Positions 8,354 through 14,927 of a stretch of DNA of 64,000 bases are shown in pieces. The stretch covers positions 38,718 to 102,717 of the forward strand of contig QCJX01000004.1 of the NCBI GenBank assembly GCA_003215725.1, in the 5' to 3' direction. A model generated the notes under the pieces. The model was not told the origin of the DNA. It did no database searches and saw only the letters and a list, made by a program, of their open reading frames with translations. A program made the position numbers and the translations under genes. Every line of letters begins with the position of its first letter. Position 1 is the stretch's first letter. Source of the DNA: Prochlorococcus sp. AG-409-I11 (lineage in GTDB: Bacteria > Cyanobacteriota > Cyanobacteriia > PCC-6307 > Cyanobiaceae).

Positions 8354-8800
8354 TAGTAGTGCATGGATGCAAATCGCACTGACATTACTCCCTAAAAGGC
8401 CCTAAAAGTGATTGATCAAAAGACTTTTACAATGTGTAAATAGTTTTAAACTTGGACAAAAGCAGGAATAGAAAGGGGAAAGAGAATTATTAGGTGATTT
8501 TTAAAAGGTAATAGTGTTGATAAGTCAACAAAAGGAAGTTGAGTTCAAACCTGTGAATTAAAAATAATTGATAGGCAATTGATGACTAGGAGGCAAAGAA
8601 TATTCATTAATATAAATAATGTATAAATAAAACAATTCAAAATATAATTATAATCATAAAAGTTTTCCTTAAAGTCCTAATATTTAGGTCTAATCTTTTA
8701 AAGTTAGGCTGGTTTAATAACAATCGAAATCAATTTCTAGAAATAATTAGACATTAGCGGTAGTGAAGGTGTAATTTATTAAAAGCAATTATTTCAAACC
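8354..8800. other. Divergent intergenic region between pcb and a small gene
   Basis: 447 bases without a convincing gene. The pcb-proximal end holds a tandem CCCTAAAAG repeat (8390-8398 and 8400-8408) and a 7-base-pair hairpin (8403-8409 with 8423-8429), both of which would be in the pcb leader. A possible pcb promoter lies at 8500-8528. The remaining 270 bases are very AT-rich and I see no clear element in them; they should contain the promoter of the small gene at 8801. Confidence 0.6.
8500..8528 (-). promoter_or_regulatory. Candidate pcb promoter
   Basis: On the minus strand, TTGACT (8528-8523) and TTTAAA (8505-8500) are separated by 17 bases. This would give a leader of about 140 bases for pcb. 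The -10 match is only moderate (4 of 6), so another start nearer the gene is equally possible. Confidence 0.3.
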
Positions 8801-8965
8801 ATGGCTGGAGGCCCCTTACTACAGATATGGGATTCCATTATGCCCTTAGTAAAGGACCTTAGAATCCGATTTGCAATCGCAATGGTAGGAAACATACTGG
8901 CTTTATGGTTTCTATACACATTTTTTAAGAGATTTCTCCCAGATTTAGATATAAACTTAACCTAA
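8801..8965 (+). CDS. Small single-helix membrane protein (54 residues)
   Basis: ATG at 8801, stop TAA at 8963-8965. The protein starts MAGGPLLQIWDSIMPLV and has one hydrophobic helix at about residues 23-42 (FAIAMVGNILALWFLYTFF), followed by KRFLPDLD. An intrinsic terminator follows 28 bases after the stop, which supports an independent small transcript. The size and topology resemble small thylakoid subunits, but it matches none of the photosystem or cytochrome subunits I know (PsbJ, PsbZ, PetN and others). Its position beside pcb is suggestive only. No Shine-Dalgarno site is visible. Confidence 0.6.
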   Translation: MAGGPLLQIWDSIMPLVKDLRIRFAIAMVGNILALWFLYTFFKRFLPDLDINLT

Positions 8966-8992
8966 AATTAGTATTAAATAATAAATAAAATC

Positions 8993-9013
8993 ACAACTTA
9001 AAAGTTGTTTTTG
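8993..9013 (+). terminator. Rho-independent terminator after the 54-residue gene
   Basis: Stem ACAACT/AGTTGT (8993-8998 with 9003-9008) with a 4-base loop, followed by a T-rich tract. The stem is short but the layout is standard. Confidence 0.6.
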
Positions 9014-9415
9014 TATTTTTCTTTGGAGCTTATAATTATAAGTGTACAAACTAAAATCCTACAAAAATGATAAATCAACAAGGTTAAAATAAAGTGCCAC
9101 AGCGATAATGAATACTGATCAAATTATATGAGAAGTAATGTAAGCATGGATCAATAAACTGAAAGCATGAAGCAAAAGTTCAAGTCAAGAATTAAATATA
9201 GTGTTGATTTACAAATTCCAAATGGAATTAGCTTGCACGAATAAAACCTTCAAGCCAGAAGACATGGAAATCATCCTACTGTTGATAGAAGATAAATTCA
9301 TAGTGCGAACCCACTCTCTTTATAAGCATTAAAGGTTTGTTAAATAAAAATTTCATGTCGCGATTTTCTCTTTAATGAAGTAATATCAAAGGAAATATCA
9401 TTAGAATTTACAAGA
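9014..9415. other. Intergenic stretch without a supported gene
   Basis: About 400 bases of AT-rich sequence. It contains only very short frames, such as 25 codons from 9167 and a frame of about 22 codons near 9264, with no ribosome site and no recognisable product. No tRNA-like fold and no strong hairpin were seen. A small regulatory RNA is possible but I cannot point to one. Confidence 0.55.
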
Positions 9416-9553
9416 ATGGGTGAAACGTCATCTAACAAAGCGCATAGGAAGCTTATAAAGCTAGCGAAAAAGGCAGAGTTATGCGTTAGCCGCGAAGAAG
9501 CTCAAAAACTGATAAAGAAAGCGGATAAGGCTCACGCAAAACTTATCAGCTAA
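9416..9553 (+). CDS. Small basic helical protein (45 residues)
   Basis: ATG 9416 to TAA 9551-9553. The protein is rich in Lys and Ala with a repeated pattern: NKAHRKLIKLAKKAEL, then EEAQKLIKKADKAHAKLI. Both halves read as amphipathic helices with the heptad-like signature A-x-K-L-I-K-x-A, so it may be a two-helix hairpin built from a duplicated unit. The DNA here is visibly richer in G and C than its surroundings (for example GTTAGCCGCGAAG), a sign of coding selection in an AT-rich spacer. Function unknown; a nucleic-acid-binding role would fit the charge. Confidence 0.6.
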   Translation: MGETSSNKAHRKLIKLAKKAELCVSREEAQKLIKKADKAHAKLIS

Positions 9554-9680
9554 CAACTGGGCAAAACTAATTTAGTTAATCTAGCTAACCAATTACTGTA
9601 ATTATTAGCCATTAATTTGTTATTTTTCTTACCTGCTAATTCGTCTTAGCATGGCAACAATAAACAACATTTGAGTACCG

Positions 9681-9686
9681 TATAAT
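9681..9686 (+). promoter_or_regulatory. Candidate -10 element (TATAAT)
   Basis: A consensus TATAAT 22 bases before the ATG at 9709. No good -35 lies at the right distance. It supports transcription starting just upstream of the small gene that follows, and so favours translation from 9709 over the internal TTG. Confidence 0.35.
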
Positions 9687-9757
9687 TTAAGAAAAATACC
9701 TGACGAATATGACACAACATATTTGAATTATTTAATAAATATAAAGCCCTTGGTCGC

Positions 9758-9979
9758 TTGATCGAATTGTATCTAAAAGGTTTAATAACATCTAAAGCTT
9801 TTATGGAGTTAATAGGGCAGGCAACAAGGTCAAATCAGCTAGAAATGAAAAATGAAGATCACTATAAAAAGCAAGCTGATTTTTACAGAAACTCAGAGGA
9901 ATACAGCAAAATGTTGTCCCTATACCCAATACTCCGAACTGTTAAAGATGAGTGCAAAGAAGAGACTTTAATCGCATAG
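9758..9979 (+). CDS. Small hypothetical protein, possibly frameshifted at its 5' end
   Basis: A 73-residue frame from a TTG at 9758: two helices, with LKGLITSKAFMELIGQA and then a polar Lys/Glu-rich tail. There is no ATG in this frame, but the frame stays open upstream to 9713 and encodes a plausible N-terminal extension (ELFNKYKALGRLIELYLKGL). An ATG at 9709 in another frame reads MTQHI and then hits TGA at 9724. Dropping one T from the run at 9722-9724 would join the two into one smooth protein of about 89 residues. So this is either a gene with a non-ATG start, a pseudogene with a one-base insertion, or a frameshifted gene. No family recognised. Confidence 0.5.
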   Translation: MIELYLKGLITSKAFMELIGQATRSNQLEMKNEDHYKKQADFYRNSEEYSKMLSLYPILRTVKDECKEETLIA

Positions 9980-10145
9980 AGAGGTTACTATTGTTGAGTT
10001 GCTCTAAAGAATTAAGTTTATAAGATAATTAGACATCTATTAAGTTTCCTGTATTACAATCAAATAGTCATAATTATATTTATAAAATGTGCGAATATTT
10101 ATAATATCTTATAGGGTGTTGTAAGAGTATCCTAATTCGTATTAT

Positions 10146-10496
10146 TTAGTTGAACCATGGCCTGTTATCTATATACTCATTTGATATGTAAAGTCCAGAG
10201 TCTAAGGATGGATGAAGACAGCATTTAAATGGATAATCAGTATCATTAGTTGTATTTGTATTAGACAAAGACGTGTTAAGTGAGTTGGCATCACAAAAAT
10301 CATTCCAGCCTTCAATCCAATGAGATTGATCATTTATTTCATTCCATTTTTTAATTAAACGAACTGACCCATCTAATACAGATACGAAGTTAACCCAGCG
10401 AGATACATCATTCCCTCCATAATTTATTGCAACAAAATATCTATGCCCTAAATATGGATCAAACTTAGTCCATGCCTTTACTGGGGGCCATCTCAT
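10146..10496 (-). CDS. Hypothetical protein, 116 residues
   Basis: A soluble protein rich in Trp and Asn. The N-terminal half looks conserved and globular (GHRYFVAINYGG, RWVNFVSVLDGSVRLIKKW, HWIEGW), and the middle is a low-complexity Ser/Asn/Thr stretch, followed by a KCCLHP motif with paired cysteines. No signal peptide. I know of no named domain; it may be a picocyanobacteria-specific family. ATG start; no clear ribosome site. Confidence 0.55.
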   Translation of the reverse strand: MRWPPVKAWTKFDPYLGHRYFVAINYGGNDVSRWVNFVSVLDGSVRLIKKWNEINDQSHWIEGWNDFCDANSLNTSLSNTNTTNDTDYPFKCCLHPSLDSGLYISNEYIDNRPWFN

Positions 10497-10610
10497 GATT
10501 TTTCTACTACTTTCAATCTTAACACTAAAAAGTATTTTACTAAGCCAGTCAAAATGCTAAGTGCTGATAGTTTTTTAGGCTATAATTGATTTTAGAATTT
10601 ACTTTATCTA

Positions 10611-10868
10611 TTAATATTTTTTACTTATTGTCTTGTACTCCCTTCTTATTTTCTCTAGCAGATTCTTCTTCTTTTTCATTGCCTGCTTCTGATCATCAAA
10701 ATAACGAGACTTTCTCTCTTCTCTTGTTAATCCCATCCATTCTTTGATTTCTAATTTATTATTCAGTCGTCTCATACGGTTTAGGCGAAGCATAGTTAGC
10801 CTATTAAGTAAAATAGGAATCAATAAACCTATTAAAATTCCAAATACTAAAATAATATTGAATTTCAT
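10611..10868 (-). CDS. Small membrane-anchored basic protein
   Basis: 85 residues: an N-terminal transmembrane anchor (about residues 4-22) followed by a strongly basic, helical cytosolic tail (EWMGLTREERKSRYF, then KKKKNLLEKIRREYK). It lies 34 bases downstream of ugd on the same strand and could be the last gene of a hisS-ugd transcript. No known domain. Confidence 0.6.
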   Translation of the reverse strand: MKFNIILVFGILIGLLIPILLNRLTMLRLNRMRRLNNKLEIKEWMGLTREERKSRYFDDQKQAMKKKKNLLEKIRREYKTISKKY

Positions 10869-10902
10869 AGTTGATCAATTATTAACAGGTATTGTTCTAA
10901 AT

Positions 10903-12315
10903 TCATCCTAATACTCCATCGCCAACTCTCCAGAAGTTTAGACCAGCTAGTTTGATTTGCTCAGGATCAACAACTGAACGTGTATCAAATACCCACCCAG
11001 GAGCTCTCATTTTCTTAGCTATCAATGCCCAATCCAGCTTAGAGTATTCATTCCACTCTGTAAGAATAATTACTGCATCAGCTTCATTAACTGCTTCAAA
11101 TACATTTTTAGAAATGAAAAGTTGTTCATTGTTTGTTTCTAATTTAGACACACCTAGGTCTTCATATATTTTTTCTGATGAAACCTTAGGGTCGTGAATC
11201 ATCAAGAATGCGCCTTCTTCTAGTAAATCTTTGGAAATACGAATTGCAGGAGATTCTCTTGTATCATTTGTATCTGCTTTAAAAGCAAATCCAAGAATGG
11301 CTAATTTCTTTCCGGTTACAGTCCCAAAGAGGTTTTGTAGAACTAAGCGGTAAATCCTATGTTGTTGCCAAGTATTTAGTTCAACAACTTGTTGCCAATA
11401 TTCTGCAACATTTAAAAGTCCAAAATGGCGACATAAGTAAACTAAATTAAGTATGTCTTTTTGAAAACAACTTCCTCCAAATCCAGGTCCAGCATTTAAG
11501 AACTTTTGACCAATCCTACTATCACTTCCAATAGCTTTTGAGACTTCACGTACATCAGCTCCTGTAGCTTCACATATCGCAGAGACAGAGTTTATAGAAC
11601 TAATTCTCTGAGCTAGAAAAGCATTAGCAGTTAGTTTAGATAGTTCACTACTCCAAAGATTAGTTCTAATGATTTTATCTTTATCAACCCACTGAAGATA
11701 TATAGCCTCTAATGAGTCAAGGGCTTCTAAATCTTCACCTCCAATCAATACTCTGTCAGGTGACTCAAGGTCATTTATTGCAGTACCTTCGGAAAGAAAT
11801 TCAGGGTTCGAAAGTACAGAAAAAGTAGCTTTTGACGTATTTTCTTCATTGCGATTCTGAGGTGTTTCTAAAATTGACCTAATTGCTGCTGCAGTTCTTA
11901 CTGGCAAAGTACTCTTTTCAACAACAATAGTATGTCCCTTTGCATATTTAGCAACTTGTCTAGCACTTGCTTCAACCCACCTGATATCACTAGCTTCACC
12001 AGCCCCCAAACCTTTTGTTTTAGTTGGGGTATTTACAGATATAAATACCATATCAGATGAAGCAATAGTTTCATTAATTGAAGTTGTAAAGAAGAGATTT
12101 CTTCCTCTTGCTCTTTTAATAACAGCATCTAGGCCAGGTTCATAAATAGGAAGCTTGTCTAAATCATCTTCATTCCATGCAGCTATTCGTTTTTCATTTA
12201 TATCTACCACAGTAACTTTTATATCCGGACATCTGTCTGCAATAACTGCCATTGTAGGGCCTCCTACATAGCCAGCACCTATACAGCAGATTGATTCAAT
12301 AACGTTTTTGTTCAT
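10903..12315 (-). CDS. ugd: UDP-glucose 6-dehydrogenase
   Basis: Oxidises UDP-glucose to UDP-glucuronate with two NAD+, supplying acidic sugars for surface polysaccharide. Length 470 residues from the ATG at 12315; a TTG 6 bases upstream is also in frame. Seen: the NAD fold GAGYVGG at residues 13-19, the SVNTPT loop, the substrate-site Lys227 and Asn231, the catalytic Cys283 in GFGGSCFQKD, and a C-terminal second Rossmann domain (AILGFAFKADTNDTRES). Long stretches read like the eukaryotic enzyme (for example CCIGAGYVGGPTMAVI, SSELSKLTANAFLAQRISSI) rather than the shorter bacterial Ugd. It follows hisS by 10 bases and may be co-transcribed with it. The export genes at 13.7-17 kb are its likely functional partners. 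Confidence 0.95.
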   Translation of the reverse strand: MNKNVIESICCIGAGYVGGPTMAVIADRCPDIKVTVVDINEKRIAAWNEDDLDKLPIYEPGLDAVIKRARGRNLFFTTSINETIASSDMVFISVNTPTKTKGLGAGEASDIRWVEASARQVAKYAKGHTIVVEKSTLPVRTAAAIRSILETPQNRNEENTSKATFSVLSNPEFLSEGTAINDLESPDRVLIGGEDLEALDSLEAIYLQWVDKDKIIRTNLWSSELSKLTANAFLAQRISSINSVSAICEATGADVREVSKAIGSDSRIGQKFLNAGPGFGGSCFQKDILNLVYLCRHFGLLNVAEYWQQVVELNTWQQHRIYRLVLQNLFGTVTGKKLAILGFAFKADTNDTRESPAIRISKDLLEEGAFLMIHDPKVSSEKIYEDLGVSKLETNNEQLFISKNVFEAVNEADAVIILTEWNEYSKLDWALIAKKMRAPGWVFDTRSVVDPEQIKLAGLNFWRVGDGVLG

Positions 12316-12325
12316 TTTCAAGAAA

Positions 12326-13609
12326 TCAGTTTTTAATTTTATCCTTTAAAAAATTTATTAATTGATCTATATCTGATGAAGAAATTTTATATTGTTTAGG
12401 ACTCTTATCATCATGACTATTTCTAAGTCTCTTAATAAAGACTTCACCTCTACTTACTTCATCATCTCCAAGAACAAGTGCCCATTTAGCTCCAGAACGA
12501 TCTGCCCTTTTAAATTGTTTAGCAAAAGCAGAGCCAGAGCTATCGAGCTCAATTGAAATATTTTGAGCTCTTAGTTTTCTTGAAAGGACAAGAGCATTTG
12601 TTTCAGCTTGATATCCTTTATTGACAAAATAAACATCTGGTGAAATGTCGTTAGAAATTGAATTTCCCAAAATAAGTAATAGTCTCTCCAATCCTATTGC
12701 AAATCCCATAGCAGGAGTATCTGCTCCTCCAAGTTCTTCAATAAGAGAATCATAACGTCCTCCTCCACATACAGTAGATTGCGCGCCTAATTGGTCACTA
12801 AGAATTTCAAACGCAGTATGTCCATAATAATCAAGGCCTCTGACAAGTCTGGGGTTAAGTTTAAAAGGTATCTCTAAAGCCTTTAATAGTTCCTGAACTT
12901 TTTCAAATCTATCCAAGCTCTCATTACATAAATTATTAATTAGCAATGGTGCTTCTTTCAGCATCTTTTGCGTATCAACATTTTTAGTATCTAAAATTCG
13001 CAACGGATTAATATTAATTTTTTTCTGTGAATCACTATCTAAATGCTCAAAATTATCTTGTAGCCATTCAATTAAACAAGTTCGATAGTTGCGTCGATCC
13101 TCTGCTTTACCAAGACTATTAATTTCTAGGACCAAACCCTTAAGTCCTAAAGATAAAAGAAGGTCCCAAGCAATTGAAATAACCTCACTATCAATGCGAG
13201 AGGACGCTAAACCTAAATACTCAACTCCTAATTGATGAAATTGACGTTGTCGGCCTGCTTGAGGACGTTCATAACGGAACATAGGTCCTAAATACCAAAG
13301 TCTTTGAGGCCCTTGACTTAGTAGACCATGTTGTAAAGCTGATCTAACTACAGATGCAGTTCCTTCTGGCCGAAGAGTGCAAGAACGATCTGCACGATCA
13401 AAAAAGGTATACATTTCTTTTCCTACGACATCTGATGCCTCACCAATACTTCTTGAGAACAATTCAGTTGCTTCTAACAATGGAGTTCGTATCTCTTTCA
13501 AACCAACTAAACCAAATTGCTTTCTAGCAATGTTTTCAACGGCATTCCAACGATGCACCTCATCAGGAAGGAGGTCAGTCATTCCTCGTAGGCTTTGAAT
13601 TTGACTCAC
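12326..13609 (-). CDS. hisS: Histidyl-tRNA synthetase
   Basis: Charges tRNA-His with histidine. 427 residues, the usual bacterial length, with class II motif 2 around residues 105-130 ([16 protein letters not shown]), the [12 protein letters not shown] segment at about 78-88, and the histidine-specific [15 protein letters not shown] segment. The C-terminal anticodon-binding domain ends in [18 protein letters not shown]. The start is GTG at 13609, giving the family's usual [16 protein letters not shown] terminus. It heads the minus-strand pair with ugd. Confidence 0.97.
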   Translation of the reverse strand: MSQIQSLRGMTDLLPDEVHRWNAVENIARKQFGLVGLKEIRTPLLEATELFSRSIGEASDVVGKEMYTFFDRADRSCTLRPEGTASVVRSALQHGLLSQGPQRLWYLGPMFRYERPQAGRQRQFHQLGVEYLGLASSRIDSEVISIAWDLLLSLGLKGLVLEINSLGKAEDRRNYRTCLIEWLQDNFEHLDSDSQKKININPLRILDTKNVDTQKMLKEAPLLINNLCNESLDRFEKVQELLKALEIPFKLNPRLVRGLDYYGHTAFEILSDQLGAQSTVCGGGRYDSLIEELGGADTPAMGFAIGLERLLLILGNSISNDISPDVYFVNKGYQAETNALVLSRKLRAQNISIELDSSGSAFAKQFKRADRSGAKWALVLGDDEVSRGEVFIKRLRNSHDDKSPKQYKISSSDIDQLINFLKDKIKN

Positions 13610-13637
13610 GATGGAATTAGATCAGATTTGATTGTGC

Positions 13638-13664
13638 ACTATGGAAATGAGCCATAGTTTTTTT
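13638..13664 (+). terminator. Intrinsic-terminator-like hairpin in the export-operon leader (possible attenuator)
   Basis: Stem ACTATGG/CCATAGT (13638-13644 with 13652-13658), a 7-base loop, and a run of seven T to 13664. It is oriented to stop plus-strand transcription. There is no plus-strand gene upstream; hisS is on the other strand. It lies about 80 bases before the first gene of the polysaccharide export cluster. It either terminates a transcript antisense to hisS or acts as an attenuator in the operon leader. Confidence 0.65.
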
Positions 13665-13744
13665 ATCAATATCAGTATGGACCAATTGAGCCCCCGACCA
13701 CATAGTTAGTAGATTTTCGCGAAACTGGTCCTAACGTTCCCGTA

Positions 13745-14926
13745 ATGAGGACAAGAAAACTTTCAAAACTTGTTGTTGCTGCTGGTGCAACGGTATCCAC
13801 TTTGTTGGTTAACTTTCCAGTGGGCGCTATGGAGAATGGATACAATCCATTAATTGAAACATCAGGAAGCTCTCCTTCAAACACAAGAAATAATTCTGAT
13901 TATGACAATTACATACTAGGTCCAGGAGACACAATACAAGTAAATGTTTTAGATCTCCCTGAATTAAGCGGATACTTTTCAATTGGTCCAGATGGAATGA
14001 TTTACTTTCCTAGATTAAGAAATACATATGTAGAAGGTCTTACTATTGAAGAACTAAGACTTCTACTAACCAGTGAATTAAAAAAGTATATATATTCACC
14101 TGATATATATATCAGAACTCTTAGATATAGACCAATAAGAGTTTATGTAGGTGGAGAAGTCAAAAGGCCTGGTTACTACACCTTAAGTACTAGTCAATTG
14201 GTTGCTCGCACAGAGAGTGGAGTATATGAAAATGAATTTGAAAATCGTAAATTCGAGACAGAATGGAATGAATACGCTGATAAACAAACTCAAATAGCCA
14301 ATAATCGTTCAATATTTTTTCCAACCGTCTTTGATGCTATTAAAGAAAGTCAAGGCATTACGCCATACTCAAATTTATCGAAAGTAAAAGTCAAAAGGAA
14401 ATTACCTGAAGGTTTAGGTGGTGGCCATAAAGAAGCAGAGCTTAACTTTCTTTCAGTAATAACAACAGGGAACGAATCTCAAAACATAAGACTATTTGAC
14501 GGTGATGTAGTTACCGTTGAACAAAGCAATGAAGTCATGAGAGACCAACTTTTAAAAGCAGCAAAAACCAATCTAAACCCTGATTCAATTAGAGTATTTA
14601 TAAGTGGTCGTATTGTTCAACCAGGTACTATAAGAATTCCTCAGGGGTCTTCACTTAATCAAGCAGTTGCCGTAGCAGGAGGACCAAAATTACTAAATGG
14701 TGGACTTGAGTTTGTTCGATTCACACTTGATGGAAAAATTGATAGGCGAATATTTAGATACAAACCTAATGCAGCAAAAGACTCATATAACAACCCAGTC
14801 CTAATGTCTGGTGATGTAATCAGGGTTCGCAATTCACTTTTAAGTGGTTCAATGGAAGTACTTAATGAAGTTACTGCACCTGCAGTTGGTGTTTTCTCTG
14901 TATATAGACTCTTTGGAGGTAATTAA
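13745..14926 (+). CDS. Polysaccharide export protein (Wza/KpsD-like, outer membrane)
   Basis: A periplasmic or outer-membrane export channel protein. 393 residues: signal peptide at about 1-28 (LVVAAGATVSTLLVNFPVGA), then a polysaccharide-export domain at about 55-145 starting YILGPGDTIQVNVLDLPELSG, then SLBB-type repeats (RVYVGGEVKRPGYYTL and VFISGRIVQPGTIRIPQG). There is no lipobox Cys, unlike E. coli Wza, so it is not an obvious lipoprotein. Its stop is followed 1 base later by the chain-length gene, whose Shine-Dalgarno lies inside this gene. The cluster is therefore translationally coupled. It should work with that inner-membrane partner to move a polymer across the envelope. Confidence 0.9.
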   Translation: MRTRKLSKLVVAAGATVSTLLVNFPVGAMENGYNPLIETSGSSPSNTRNNSDYDNYILGPGDTIQVNVLDLPELSGYFSIGPDGMIYFPRLRNTYVEGLTIEELRLLLTSELKKYIYSPDIYIRTLRYRPIRVYVGGEVKRPGYYTLSTSQLVARTESGVYENEFENRKFETEWNEYADKQTQIANNRSIFFPTVFDAIKESQGITPYSNLSKVKVKRKLPEGLGGGHKEAELNFLSVITTGNESQNIRLFDGDVVTVEQSNEVMRDQLLKAAKTNLNPDSIRVFISGRIVQPGTIRIPQGSSLNQAVAVAGGPKLLNGGLEFVRFTLDGKIDRRIFRYKPNAAKDSYNNPVLMSGDVIRVRNSLLSGSMEVLNEVTAPAVGVFSVYRLFGGN

Positions 14927-14927
14927 A

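Noticed and set aside
8683..8708. CTAA-CTTT/AAAG-TTAG palindrome-like stretch
   Set aside because: It has a bulge and no loop, and AT-rich DNA gives such patterns often.
9167..9244. 25-codon frame in the spacer before the 45-residue gene
   Set aside because: No ribosome site, no conservation evidence and ordinary AT-rich composition; likely chance.
9264..9332. Another short frame of about 22 codons
   Set aside because: Too short and without supporting signals.
10105..10132. Hairpin CTTATA/TGTAAG near the end of the small gene at 9.8 kb
   Set aside because: It needs a G-T pair, has no T-run and is weak, so I do not call it a terminator.
14844..14927. Upstream extension of the chain-length protein into the Wza-like gene
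   Set aside because: The strong Shine-Dalgarno site at 14915-14919 points to ATG 14928, and the extension lies inside another gene.
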